Shown: positions 44,071 through 58,700 of the stretch, piece by piece | Position numbering within the stretch: the stretch's first letter is position 1 | Layout of the letters: each line of letters begins with the position of its first letter | Source: Panagrolaimus kolymaensis | Taxonomy: Eukaryota; Nematoda; Chromadorea; Rhabditida; Panagrolaimidae | Length of the DNA: 64,000 nucleotides | Assembly (NCBI GenBank): GCA_028622995.1 | Contig: JAJQJQ010000002.1 | Span: forward strand, 6,882,001-6,946,000 | Reading direction: 5' to 3' | Made by a program: the position numbers and the translations under genes | The notes under the pieces: model-generated | Databases searched by the model: none | What the model saw: only the letters and a program-made list of their open reading frames with translations | Told to the model about the DNA's origin: nothing

Positions 44071-46601
44071 CTAACCTTCTTCTAGATCTGCAGGATTAAT
44101 TGACTTCAGCTTGTCTAAATAATCTTGAATTTTTGGTAAATGCTGATTAACTTCTTGCATCATAAAGCTAAAAATATATTATGTTAATTAATTGACTTTC
44201 GTTGAATATGAAACAATTTACCTGTATTCCATGGATTCTTTTAACTTTTCTTCCAAAAATACAGCTATCTTTGCGCGTTTGCCTTGCACTTCGCCTTCAG
44301 CAATTAATCGTTTAATAACAGCCATTACTGGTGTTGGAAGTTGAGGAAAATGACCTTTCTAAAAATATTCAATATACATACACCCATCAAGCAAACGATA
44401 GCACACAAAAGCAAGTTTAAAACATTCAATGATTTAAAAGCAACGGTAAAAAGCTTAAAGAAGTAAACCTTACTTCTTCAACAGGATCATGGTTATGTCT
44501 TACAATACATCCAGGAAGAAGAAACCCTTTTTCATCAAGTTTAAGCTGTCCATAGCAACCCCACAATGGATCAAAAATTGGTGGAGTTTCATCATAAAAA
44601 ATATTAGGCGATTGTGGATCCACATTACAAGCATCAGCATAATTTTGACCAAAGGTACATCCATACAATCCAGGTCTCATTGGGACTTTTGCATATTTGT
44701 AGCCACGAAACATAACCACTTTTTGATCCGACCCTTTGATAAATTGACATTTAAAAGGTGACATCACTATAACAGTAGTATTCAAATTGGCTTCAATTGC
44801 AGCAATTCTAGCATTAAAGTATAAGACATCTGTATTTGAAAAGCTTCGAGATTTCTTTAGTTGTTTGTTGAGAACATAAATCATATCATTTCGTTTATCG
44901 TTCAAATCCTTTACTTTAGTCCTAAAATAATAAAATAAAAGATGATATATCTAAGTTGTTAAAAAAAGCATACCAAAAAGATGAAACATAGTTTTCTAAA
45001 GTTGACAAACACGATTTATATAATTTAAATGCTTTCTTTTCTCTATTAGTTTCTTCAAATTCCCTGACCTAAAAAATATTAAGAATATAGTTATAACGGA
45101 AAGAAAACATACGTTTTGATAATCAAAATCACTAAATTCCGATAAAGCATCGAGAGATTCCTCGTCCGTCATTGAATATCCACTTAATTCACTTTGTTCA
45201 TCATCGTCCTGAAATGGGAAGTAAATGAAGAAGTCCATTAGGAAATAAAGCCTTACTTTATTAAATGAAGGCTTAGTAACCAACTCAATATTGCGAAAAT
45301 CAGGAGCTTTATCATGAAATCTTTCAATATGGAATAAACTGCCCTAAAAAAAGTTTTAATAAACACACAAAGTAAATCATTAAAACTTATTTCACTATGG
45401 AGAGTTCCACTTGATGAATCACTTCCAGAAGGGAATGGATCAGTTGATGATGATTCACCTGATGTTGAAGATCTAATTGATTTACAATCACCTTGTCCAT
45501 TTATATCATTATCAATGACAATATCATCCTAAAAAAGGAAATTTGAGCCATGTAAAAGTAAGAAGATACAAAATTTTTTTTTGTAGAAAGTAAAAATAAA
45601 CATACGTCATCCGATTGATCAGATAAAAATTGTCCTTCTTCATTTTCTGAATTTTCATTACCATTGTTTTCAAATTGTTCTTCATCGTCTGCGCTTTCAT
45701 TTTCATTATATTCCATATCAACGCCAGATTTTTCTCGTCGTCGTTTGAGTTTTCGTTCCTAAAAATTGAAACAAAATAAATCCAATAATCGAAAATGCAA
45801 AAGAAAAATTACTTACCTTTTCTTCCGCAAGTATTTGATCGGCAACCAATGATGAATAAGATCTTTGAATAGGAGGAATACGTCGCGGAGTAGGAAATGA
45901 TGAAGCAAGTGGATGATCATTCACATTGCTGGAAGTACTAACACGCTAAAAAACGAATTTCATAATTATTTTCAAATATTTTAATGCAAATTTTGGTTTG
46001 AGGAAAAATTTTAGTTCAAAAAAAGAGACTTACTTTTTGTTTACGTTGTAAAGGCGTCGATATAATAGGTTCGTCGATGTTTCCATAATCATTGATATCA
46101 CTGTAATAGCCATCATTATCACTTGAGACTTCCTAAAACAATAGTAAGTATAATCAAGGAAAAAGAAGGACAAAAAGACTTGCACTAGTATTTCTTCGTC
46201 GTTTAGTTGATGGTGCTCCAATAAGTTCTGGAAAAAACAAGTTAGAAAAATTTAGAGATATTATTAATTGGTAAAAAGACATACCATTAGAAGTGGATGC
46301 CCTAACAGGTTTATTACGTCGAGTTATATAGCCAACAGGTCTTGCTTGAATGGCACCTAAAATATAAATTTATTATAATAAACTTGGAAAAAAAGAAAAA
46401 ATCTTACTTGGTGTCCTATAATTTTTAAATTTAATACCATTATTAACATTTCTTGGCCGCCCAGGCTTCTTTGGAAGTGCAGGTGGAAGTTTTCCACGCT
46501 CTGAATTAAAAAAATATTAAAAGATTATAAAAAAATAAATAAAACTTACTTCTAGCTCTATCATTCCGTTGTTTAGAATAAACTGATAAATATTTCACCA
46601 T
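44071..46601 (-). CDS. Acidic, probably nuclear protein with AT-hook-like motif
   Basis: Fourteen small exons: 46550-46601, 46408-46500, 46285-46356, 46184-46227, 46034-46132, 45817-45945, 45606-45758, 45391-45528, 45257-45343, 45113-45208, 44974-45068, 44474-44921, 44222-44358 and 44071-44167. They join to 579 aa ending DLEEG. Residues near 28-36 (KKPGRPRN) resemble an AT-hook that binds AT-rich DNA; KRRR, RKQK and KLKRRREK are nuclear-signal-like. Residues about 160-350 are highly acidic and Ser-rich. The large exon 12 encodes a folded-looking domain (YFNARIAAIEANLN, MFRGYKYAKVPMRPGLYGC, PPIFDPLWGCYGQL) and the end is helical (AVFLEEKLKESMEYS, HLPKIQDYLDKLKS). I do not recognise the family; a chromatin or transcription role is inference. 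Two donors are unusual: exon 4 seems to use GC (GCAAGT) and exon 8 AT (ATAAGT). All other junctions are GT-AG. Confidence 0.82.
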
Positions 46602-46734
46602 TTTTGAGCTAAAAAAGAAAAAACAATGAATGAAATAAAAATGATCTTGTAATAAAAAAAAATTTTGGATGAAAATGAGGAAAAATGTAAATTTTAAAAA
46701 TTAATAAATTTTATTTATCGATTTTTCTTTATTC
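46602..46734. promoter_or_regulatory. Short 5' flank between gene and satellite
   Basis: Only about 133 bases separate the start codon of the 14-exon gene from the first satellite monomer. The interval is AT-rich with no defined core promoter motif, so the promoter or leader must lie here or extend into the satellite. Confidence 0.35.
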
Positions 46735-49700
46735 ATTTATCTAGCCCAACAACACTCTAAAGCATCGAGATTTTTTATTTTCCCTTCATCAAATTTTTCA
46801 TCCAAACTATGGTTTATTTGTTTTGGATTTTAAGTAAATTCATAAACTATTTTTTTGTTCGAATTTTCTTAAAACATTTATCTAGCCCAACAACACTGTA
46901 AAGCATCGAGGTTTTTTATTTTCCCTTCATCAAATTTTTCATCCAAACTATGGTTTATTTGTTTTGGATTTTAAGTAAATTCATAAACTATTTTTTTGTT
47001 CGAATTTTCTTAAAACATTTCTCTAGCCCAACAACACTGTAAAGCATCGAGGTTTTTTATTTTCCCTTCATCAAATTTTTCATCCAAACTATGGTTTATT
47101 TGTTTTGGATTTTAAGTAAATTCATAAACTATTTTTTTGTTCGAATTTTCTTAAAACATTTCTCTAGCCCAACAACACTGTAAAGCATCGAGGTTTTTTA
47201 TTTTCCCTTCATCAAATTTTTCATCCAAACTATGGTTTATTTGTTTTGGATTTTAAGTAAATTCATAAACTATTTTTTTTGTTCGAATTTTCTTAAAACA
47301 TTTATCTAGCCCAACAACACTGTAAAGCATCGAGGTTTTTTATTTTCCCTTCATCAAATTTTTCATCCTAACTATGGTTTATTTGTTTTGGATTTTAAGT
47401 AAATTCATAAACTATTTTTTTTGTTCGAATTTTTTTAAAACATTTCTCTAGCCCAACAACACTGTAAAGCATCGGGTTTTTTATTTTCCCTTCATCAAAT
47501 TTTTCATCCAAACTATGGTTTATTTGTTTTGGATTTTAAGTAAATTCATAAACTATTTTTTTTGTTCGAATTTTCTTAAAACATTTCTCTAGCCCAACAA
47601 CACTGTAAAGCATCGAGGTTTTTTATTTTCCCTTCATCAAATTTTTCATCCAAACTATGTTTTATTTGTTTTGGATTTTAAGTAAATTCATAAACTATTT
47701 TTTTGTTCGAATTTTCTTAAAACATTTCTCTAGCCCAACAACACTGTAAAGCATCGAGGTTTTTTATTTTCCCTTCATCAAATTTTTCATCCAAACTATG
47801 GTTTATTTGTTTTGGATTTTAAGTAAATTCATAAACTATTTTTTTTGTTCGAATTTTCTTAAAACATTTCTCTAGCCCAACAACACTGTAAAGCATCGAG
47901 GTTTTTTATTTTCCCTTCATCAAATTTTTCATCCTAACTATGGTTTATTTGTTTTGGATTTTAAGTAAATTCATAAACTATTTTTTTTGTTCGAATTTTT
48001 TTAAAACATTTCTCTAGCCCAACAACACTGTAAAGCATCGGGTTTTTTATTTTCCCTTCATCAAATTTTTCATCCAAACTATGGTTTATTTGTTTTGGAT
48101 TTTAAGTAAATTCATAAACTATTTTTTTTGTTCGAATTTTCTTAAAACATTTCTCTAGCCCAACAACACTGTAAAGCATCGAGGTTTTTTATTTTCCCTT
48201 CATCAAATTTTTCATCCAAACTATGTTTTATTTGTTTTGGATTTTAAGTAAATTCATAAACTATTTTTTTTGTTCGAATTTTCTTAAAACATTTCTCTAG
48301 CCCAACAACATTGTAAAGCATCGAGGTTTTTTATTTTCCCTTCATCAAATTTTTCATCCTAACTATGGTTTATTTGTTTTGGATTTTAAGTAAATTCATA
48401 AACTATTTTTTTTGTTCGAATTTTTTTAAAACATTTCTCTAGCCCAACAACACTGTAAAGCATCGGGTTTTTTATTTTCCCTTCATCAAATTTTTCATCC
48501 AAACTATGGTTTATTTGTTTTGGATTTTAAGTAAATTCATAAACTATTTTTTTTGTTCGAATTTTCTTAAAACATTTCTCTAGCCCAACAACACTGTAAA
48601 GCATCGAGGTTTTTTATTTTCCCTTCATCAAATTTTTCATCCAAACTATGGTTTATTTGTTTTGGATTTTAAGTAAATTCATAAACTATTTTTTTTGTTC
48701 GAATTTTCTTAAAACATTTCTCTAGCCCAACAACATTGTAAAGCATCGAGGTTTTTTATTTTCCCTTCATCAAATTTTTCATCCTAACTATGGTTTATTT
48801 GTTTTGGATTTTAAGTAAATTCATAAACTATTTTTTTTGTTCGAATTTTTTTAAAACATTTCTCTAGCCCAACAACACTGTAAAGCATCGGGTTTTTTAT
48901 TTTCCCTTCATCAAATTTTTCATCCAAACTATGGTTTATTTGTTTTGGATTTTAAGTAAATTCATAAACTATTTTTTTTGTTCCAATTTTCTTAAAACAT
49001 TTCTCTAGCCGAACAACACTGTAAAGCATCGAGGTTTTTTATTTTCCCTTCATCAAATTTTTCATCCAAACTATGGTTTATTTGTTTTGGATTTTAAGTA
49101 AATTCATAAACTATTTTTTTGTTCGAATTTTCTTAAAACATTTCTCTAGCCCAACAACACTGTAAAGCATCGAGGTTTTTTATTTTCCCTTCATCAAATT
49201 TTTCATCCAAACTATGATTTATTTGTTTTGGATTTTAAGTAAATTCATAAACTATTTTTTTTGTTCGAATTTTCTTAAAACATTTATCTAGCCCAACAAC
49301 ACTGTAAAGCATCGAGGTTTTTTATTTTCCCTTCATCAAATTTTTCATCCAAACTATGGTTTATTTGTTTTGGATTTTAAGTAAATTCATAAACTATTTT
49401 TTTTGTTCGAATTTTCTTAAAACATTTATCTAGCCCAACAACACTGTAAAGCATCGAGGTTTTTTATTTTCCCTTCATCAAATTTTTCATCCAAACTATG
49501 GTTTATTTGTTTTGGATTTTAAGTAAATTCATAAACTATTTTTTTTGTTCGAATTTTCTTAAAACATTTATCTAGCCCAACAACACTGTAAAGCATCGAG
49601 GTTTTTTATTTTCCCTTCATCAAATTTTTCATCCAAACTATGGTTTATTTGTTTTGGATTTTAAGTAAATTCATAAACTATTTTTTTTGTTCGAATTTTC

Positions 49701-52700
49701 TTAAAACATTTATCTAGCCCAACAACACTGTAAAGCATCGAGGTTTTTTATTTTCCCTTCATCAAATTTTTCATCCAAACTATGGTTTATTTGTTTTGGA
49801 TTTTAAGTAAATTCATAAACTATTTTTTTTGTTCGAATTTTCTTAAAACATTTCTCTAGCCCAACAACACTGTAAAGCATCGAGGTTTTTTATTTTCCCT
49901 TCATCAAATTTTTCATCCAAACTATGGTTTATTTGTTTTGGATTTTAAGTAAATTCATAAACTATTTTTTTGTTCGAATTTTCTTAAAACATTTCTCTAG
50001 CCCAACAACACTGTAAAGCATCGAGGTTTTTTATTTTCCCTTCATCAAATTTTTCATCCAAACTATGGTTTATTTGTTTTGGATTTTAAGTAAATTCATA
50101 AACTATTTTTTTTGTTCGAATTTTCTTAAAACATTTATCTAGCCCAACAACACTGTAAAGCATCGAGGTTTTTTATTTTCCCTTCATCAAATTTTTCATC
50201 CAAACTATGGTTTATTTGTTTTGGATTTTAAGTAAATTCATAAACTATTTTTTTTGTTCCAATTTTCTTAAAACATTTCTCTAGCCGAACAACACTGTAA
50301 AGCATCGAGGTTTTTTATTTTCCCTTCATCAAATTTTTGATCCAAACTATGTTTTATTTGTTTTGGATTTTAAGTAAATTCATAAACTATTTTTTTTGTT
50401 CGAATTTTCTTAAAACATTTATCTAGCCCAACAACACTGTAAAGCATCGAGGTTTTTTATTTTCCCTTCATCAAATTTTTCATCCAAACTATGGTTTATT
50501 TGTTTTGGATTTTAAGTAAATTCATAAACTATTTTTTTTGTTCCAATTTTCTTAAAACATTTCTCTAGCCGAACAACACTGTAAAGCATCGAGGTTTTTT
50601 ATTTTCCCTTCATCAAATTTTTGATCCAAACTATGTTTTATTTGTTTTGGATTTTAAGTAAATTCATAAACTATTTTTTTTGTTCGAATTTTCTTAAAAC
50701 ATTTATCTAGCCCAACAACACTGTAAAGCATCGAGGTTTTTTATTTTCCCTTCATCAAATTTTTCATCCTAACTATGGTTTATTTGTTTTGGATTTTAAG
50801 TAAATTCATAAACTATTTTTTTTGTTCGAATTTTTTTAAAACATTTCTCTAGCCCAACAACACTGTAAAGCATCGGGTTTTTTATTTTCCCTTCATCAAA
50901 TTTTTCATCCAAACTATGGTTTATTTGTTTTGGATTTTAAGTAAATTCATAAACTATTTTTTTTGTTCCAATTTTCTTAAAACATTTCTCTAGCCGAACA
51001 ACACTGTAAAGCATCGAGGTTTTTTATTTTCCCTTCATCAAATTTTTGATCCAAACTATGTTTTATTTGTTTTGGATTTTAAGTAAATTCATAAACTATT
51101 TTTTTTGTTCGAATTTTCTTAAAACATTTCTCTAGCCCAACAACACTGTAAAGCATCGAGGTTTTTTATTTTCCCTTCATCAAATTTTTCATACAAACTA
51201 TGTTTTATTTGTTTTGGATTTTAAGTAAATTCATAAACTATTTTTTTTGTTCGAATTTTCTTAAAACATTTCTCTAGCCCAACAACACTGTAAAGCATCG
51301 AGGTTTTTTATTTTCCCTTCATCAAATTTTTCATCCAAACTATGGTTTATTTGTTTTGGATTTTAAGTAAATTCATAAACTATTTTTTTGTTCGAATTTT
51401 CTTAAAACATTTCTCTAGCCCAACAACACTGTAAAGCATCGAGGTTTTTTATTTTCCCTTCATCAAATTTTTCATCCAAACTATGGTTTATTTGTTTTGG
51501 ATTTTAAGTAAATTCATAAACTATTTTTTTTGTTCGAATTTTCTTAAAACATTTATCTAGCCCAACAACACTGTAAAGCATCGAGGTTTTTTATTTTCCC
51601 TTCATCAAATTTTTCATCCAAACTATGGTTTATTTGTTTTGGATTTTAAGTAAATTCATAAACTATTTTTTTTGTTCGAATTTTCTTAAAACATTTATCT
51701 AGCCCAACAACACTGTAAAGCATCGAGGTTTTTTATTTTCCCTTCATCAAATTTTTCATCCAAACTATGGTTTATTTGTTTTGGATTTTAAGTAAATTCA
51801 TAAACTATTTTTTTTGTTCGAATTTTCTTAAAACATTTATCTAGCCCAACAACACTGTAAAGCATCGAGGTTTTTTATTTTCCCTTCATCAAATTTTTCA
51901 TCCTAACTATGGTTTATTTGTTTTGGATTTTAAGTAAATTCATAAACTATTTTTTTTGTTCGAATTTTCTTAAAACATTTCTCTAGCCCAACAACACTGT
52001 AAAGCATCGAGGTTTTTTATTTTCCCTTCATCAAATTTTTGATCCAAACTATGGTTTATTTGTTTTGGATTTTAAGTAAATTCATAAACTATTTTTTTTG
52101 TTCGAATTTTCTTAAAACATTTATCTAGCCCAACAACACTGTAAAGCATCGAGGTTTTTTATTTTCCCTTCATCAAATTTTTCATCCAAACTATGGTTTA
52201 TTTGTTTTGGATTTTAAGTAAATTCATAAACTATTTTTTTTATTCGAATTTTCGTAAAACATTTCTCTAGCCCAACAACACTGTAAAGCATCGAGGTTTT
52301 TGTATTTTCCCTTCATCAAATTTTTCATCCAAACTATGGTTTATTTGTTTTGGATTTTAAGTAAATTCATAAACTATTTTTTTTGTTCCAATTTTCTTAA
52401 AACATTTCTCTAGCCGAACAACACTGTAAAGCATCGAGGTTTTTTATTTTCCCTTCATCAAGTTTTTGATCCAAACTATGTTTTATTTGTTTTGGATTTT
52501 AAGTAAATTCATAAACTATTTTTTTTGTTCCAATTTTCTTAAAACATTTCTCTAGCCCAACAACACTGTAAAGCATCGAGGTTTTTTATTTTCCCTTCAT
52601 CAAATTTTTCATCCAAACTATGGTTTATTTGTTTTGGATTTTAAGTAAATTCATAAACTATTTTTTTTGTTCGAATTTTCTTAAAACATTTATCTAGCCC

Positions 52701-55700
52701 AACAACACTGTAAAGCATCGAGGTTTTTTATTTTCCCTTCATCAAATTTTTCATCCAAACTATGGTTTATTTGTTTTGGATTTTAAGTAAATTCATAAAC
52801 TATTTTTTTTGTTCGAATTTTCTTAAAACATTTCTCTAGCCCAACAACACTGTAAAGCATCGAGGTTTTTTATTTTCCCTTCATCAAATTTTTCATACAA
52901 ACTATGTTTTATTTGTTTTGGATTTTAAGTAAATTCATAAACTATTTTTTTTGTTCGAATTTTCTTAAAACATTTCTCTAGCCCAACAACACTGTAAAGC
53001 ATCGAGGTTTTTTATTTTCCCTTCATCAAATTTTTCATCCAAACTATGGTTTATTTGTTTTGGATTTTAAGTAAATTCATAAACTATTTTTTTGTTCGAA
53101 TTTTCTTAAAACATTTCTCTAGCCCAACAACACTGTAAAGCATCGAGGTTTTTTATTTTCCCTTCATCAAATTTTTCATCCAAACTATGGTTTATTTGTT
53201 TTGGATTTTAAGTAAATTCATAAACTATTTTTTTTGTTCGAATTTTCTTAAAACATTTATCTAGCCCAACAACACTGTAAAGCATCGAGGTTTTTTATTT
53301 TCCCTTCATCAAATTTTTCATCCAAACTATGGTTTATTTGTTTTGGATTTTAAGTAAATTCATAAACTATTTTTTTTGTTCGAATTTTCTTAAAACATTT
53401 CTCTAGCCCAACAACACTGTAAAGCATCGAGGTTTTTTATTTTCCCTTCATCAAATTTTTCATCCAAACTATGGTTTATTTGTTTTTGATTTTAAGTAAA
53501 TTCATAAACTATTTTTTTGGTTCGAATTTTCTTAAAACATTTCTCTAGCCCAACAACTCTGTAAATCATCGAGGTTTTTTATTTTCCCTTCATCAAATTT
53601 TTCATACAAACTATGTTTTATTTGTTTTGGATTTTAAGTAAATTCATAAACTATTTTTTTTGTTCGAATTTTCTTAAAACATTTCTCTAGCCCAACAACA
53701 CTGTAAAGCATCGAGGTTTTTTATTTTCCCTTCATCAAATTTTTCATCCAAACTATGGTTTATTTGTTTTGGATTTTAAGTAAATTCATAAACTATTTTT
53801 TTTGTTCGAATTTTCTTAAAACATTTCTCTAGCCCAACAACACTGTAAAGCATCGAGGTTTTTGTATTTTCCCTTCATCAAATTTTTCATCCAAACTATG
53901 GTTTATTTGTTTTGGATTTTAAGTAAATTCATAAACTATTTTTTTTGTTCGAATTTTCTTAAAACATTTCTCTAGCCCAACAACACTGTAAAGCATCGAG
54001 GTTTTATATTTTCCCTTCATCAAATTTTTCATCCAAACTATGGTTTATTTGTTTTGGATTTTAAGTAAATTCATAAACTTTTTTTTTTGTTCGAATTTTC
54101 TTAAAACATTTCTCTAGGCCAACAACACTGTAAAGCATCGAGGTTTTTTATTTTCCCTTCATCAAATTTTTCATCCAAACTATGGTTTATTTGTTTTGGA
54201 TTTTAAGTAAATTCATAAACTATTTTTTTTGTTCGAATTTTCTTAAAACATTTCTCTAGCCCAACAACACTGTAAAGCATCGAGGTTTTTGTATTTTCCC
54301 TTCATCAAATTTTTCATCCAAACTATTGTTTATTTGTTTTGGATTTTAAGTAAATTCATAAACTATTTTTTTTGTTCCAATTTTCTTAAAACATTTCTCT
54401 AGCCGAACAACACTGTAAAGCATCGAGGTTTTTTATTTTCCCTTCATCAAATTTTTCATCCAAACTATGTTTTATTTGTTTTGGATTTTAAGTAAATTCA
54501 TAAACTATTTTTTTTGTTCGAATTTTCTTAAAACATTTCTCTAGCCGAACAACACTGTAAAGCATCGAGGTTTTTTATTTTCCCTTCATCAAATTTTTCA
54601 TCCAAACTATGTTTTATTTGTTTTGGATTTTAAGTAAATTCATAAACTATTTTTTTTGTTCGAATTTTCTTAAAACATTTATCTAGCCCAACAACACTGT
54701 AAAGCATCGAGGTTTTTTATTTTCCCTTCATCAAATTTTTCATCCTAACTATGGTTTATTTGTTTTGGATTTTAAGTAAATTCATAAACTATTTTTTTTG
54801 TTCGAATTTTCTTAAAACATTTCTCTAGCCGAACAACACTGTAAAGCATCGAGGTTTTTGTATTTTCCCTTCATCAAATTTTTCATCCAAACTATTGTTT
54901 ATTTGTTTTGGATTTTAAGTAAATTCATAAACTATTTTTTTTGTTCGAATTTTCTTAAAACATTTCTCTAGCCGAACAACACTGTAAAGCATCGAGGTTT
55001 TTGTATTTTCCCTTCATCAAATTTTTCATCCTAACTATTGTTTATTTGTTTTGGATTTTAAGTAAATTCATAAACTATTTTTTTTGTTCGAATTTTCTTA
55101 AAACATTTCTCTAGCCGAACAACACTGTAAAGCATCGAGGTTTTTGTATTTTCCCTTCATCAAATTTTTCATCCTAACTATGGTTTATTTGTTTTGGATT
55201 TTAAGTAAATTCATAAACTATTTTTTTTGTTCGAATTTTCTTAAAACATTTCTCTAGCCCAACAACACTGTAAAGCATCGAGGTTTTTTATTTTCCCTTC
55301 ATCAAATTTTTCATCCAAACTATGTTTTATTTGTTTTGGATTTTAAGTAAATTCATAAACTATTTTTTTTGTTCGAATTTTCTTAAAACATTTCTCTAGC
55401 CCAACAACATTGTAAAGCATCGAGGTTTTTTATTTTCCCTTCATCAAATTTTTCATCCTAACTATGGTTTATTTGTTTTGGATTTTAAGTAAATTCATAA
55501 ACTATTTTTTTTGTTCCAATTTTCTTAAAACATTTCTCTAGCCGAACAACACTGTAAAGCATCGAGGTTTTTGTATTTTCCCTTCATCAAATTTTTCATC
55601 CAAAATATTGTTTATTTGTTTTGGATTTTAAGTAAATTCATAAACTATTTTTTTTGTTCCAATTTTCTTAAAACATTTCTCTAGCCGAACAACACTGTAA

Positions 55701-58700
55701 AGCATCGAGGTTTTTTATTTTCCCTTCATCAAATTTTTCATCCAAACTATGTTTTATTTGTTTTGGATTTTAAGTAAATTCATAAACTATTTTTTTTGTT
55801 CGAATTTTCTTAAAACATTTCTCTAGCCGAACAACACTGTAAAGCATCGAGGTTTTTTATTTTCCCTTCATCAAATTTTTCATCCAAACTATGTTTTATT
55901 TGTTTTGGATTTTAAGTAAATTCATAAACTATTTTTTTTGTTCCAATTTTCTTAAAACATTTCTCTAGCCGAACAACACTGTAAAGCATCGAGGTTTTTT
56001 ATTTTCCCTTCATCAAATTTTTCATCCAAACTATGTTTTATTTGTTTTGGATTTTAAGTAAATTCATAAACTATTTTTTTTGTTCGAATTTTCTTAAAAC
56101 ATTTCTCTAGCCCAACAACACTGTAAAGCATCGAGGTTTTTTATTTTCCCTTCATCAAATTTTTCATCCAAACTATGGTTTATTTGTTTTGGATTTTAAG
56201 TAAATTCATAAACTATTTTTTTTGTTCGAATTTTCTTAAAACATTTCTCTAGCCCAACAACATTGTAAAGCATCGAGGTTTTTTATTTTCCCTTCATCAA
56301 ATTTTTCATCCAAACTATGGTTTATTTGTTTTTGATTTTAAGTAAATTCATAAACTTTTTTTTTGTTCGAATTTTCTTAAAACATTTCTCTAGCCCAACA
56401 ACTCTGTAAAGCATCGAGGTTTTTTATTTTCCCTTCATCAAATTTTTCATCCAAACTATGTTTTATTTGTTTTGGATTTTAAGTAAATTCATAAACTATT
56501 TTTTTTGTTCGAATTTTCTTAAAACATTTATCTAGCCCAACAACACTGTAAAGCATCGAGGTTTTTTATTTTCCCTTCATCAAATTTTTCATCCTAACTA
56601 TGGTTTATTTGTTTTGGATTTTAAGTAAATTCATAAACTATTTTTTTTGTTCGAATTTTCTTAAAACATTTCTCTAGCCCAACAACACTGTAAAGCATCG
56701 AGGTTTTTGTATTTTCCCTTCATCAAATTTTTCATCCAAACTATGGTTTATTTGTTTTGGATTTTAAGTAAATTCATAAACTATTTTTTTTGTTCGAATT
56801 TTCTTAAAACATTTCTCTAGCCCAACAACACTGTAAAGCATCGAGGTTTTTTATTTTCCCTTCATCAAATTTTTCATCCAAACTATGTTTTATTTGTTTT
56901 GGATTTTAAGTAAATTCATAAACTATTTTTTTTGTTCGAATTTTCTTAAAACATTTCTCTAGCCCAACAACAATGTAAAGCATCAAGGTTTTTTATTTTC
57001 CCTTCATCAAATTTTTCATCCAAACTATGGTTTATTTGTTTTGGATTTTAAGTAAATTCATAAACTATTTTTTTTGTTCGAATTTTCTTAAAACATTTCT
57101 CTAGCCCAACAACACTGTAAAGCATCGAGGTTTTTTATTTTCCCTTCATCAAATTTTTCATCCAAACTATGTTTTATTTGTTTTGGATTTTAAGTAAATT
57201 CATAAACTATTTTTTTTGTTCGAATTTTCTTAAAACATTTCTCTAGCCCAACAACACTGTAAAGCATCGAGGTTTTTTATTTTCCCTTCATCAAATTTTT
57301 CATCCAAACTATGTTTTATTTGTTTTGGATTTTAAGTAAATTCATAAACTATTTTTTTTGTTCGAATTTTCTTAAAACATTTCTCTAGCCCAACAACACT
57401 GTAAAGCATCGAGGTTTTTTATTTTCCCTTCATCAAATTTTTCATCCAAACTATGTTTTATTTGTTTTGGATTTTAAGTAAATTCATAAACTATTTTTTT
57501 TGTTCGAATTTTCTTAAAACATTTCTCTAGCCCAACAACACTGTAAAGCATCGAGGTTTTTGTATTTTCCCTTCATCAAATTTTTCATCCAAACTATTGT
57601 TTATTTGTTTTGGATTTAAAGTAAATTCATAAACTATTTTTTTTGTTCGAATTTTCTTAAAACATTTCTCTAGCCCAACAACACTGTAAAGCATCGAGGT
57701 TTTTTATTTTCTCTTCATCAAATTTTTCATCCAAACTATGTTTTATTTGTTTTGGATTTTAAGTAAATTCATAAACTATTTTTTTTGTTCCAATTTTCTT
57801 AAAACATTTCTCTAGCCCAACAACACTGTAAAGCATCGAGGTTTTTTATTTTCCCTTCATCAAATTTTTCATTCAAACTATGTTTTATTTGTTTTGGATT
57901 TTAAGTAAATTCATAAACTATTTTTTTTGTTCGAATTTTCTTAAAAAAATTTTTCTAGCCCAACAACACTGTAAAGCATCGAGGTTTTTTATTTTCCCTT
58001 CATCAAATTTTTCATCCAAACTATGTTTTATTTGTTTTGGATTTTAAGTAAATTCATAAACTATTTTTTTTGTTCGAATTTTCTTAAAACATTTCTCTAG
58101 CCCAACAACACTGTAAAGCATCGAGGTTTTTTATTTTCCCTTCATCAAATTTTTTATCCAAACTATGTTTTATTTGTTTTGGATTTTAAGTAAATTCATA
58201 AACTATTTTTTTTGTTCGAATTTTCTTAAAACATTTCTCTAGCCCAACAACACTGTAAAGCATCGAGGTTTTTTATTTTCCCTTCATCAAATTTTTCATC
58301 CAAACTATGGTTTATTTGTTTTGGATTTTAAGTAAATTCATAAACTATTTTTTTTGTTCGAATTTTCTTAAAACATTTATCTAGCCCAACAACACTGTAA
58401 AGCATCGAGGTTTTTTATTTTCCCTTCATCAAATTTTTCATCCAAACTATGGTTTATTTGTTTTGGATTTTAAGTAAATTCATAAACTATTTTTTTTGTT
58501 CGAATTTTCTTAAAACATTTATCTAGCCCAACAACACTGTAAAGCATCGAGGTTTTTTATTTTCCCTTCATCAAATTTTTCATCCAAACTATGGTTTATT
58601 TGTTTTGGATTTTAAGTAAATTCATAAACTATTTTTTGTGTTCGAATTTTCTTAAAACATTTCTCTAGCCCAACAACACTGTAAAGCATCGAGGTTTTTT

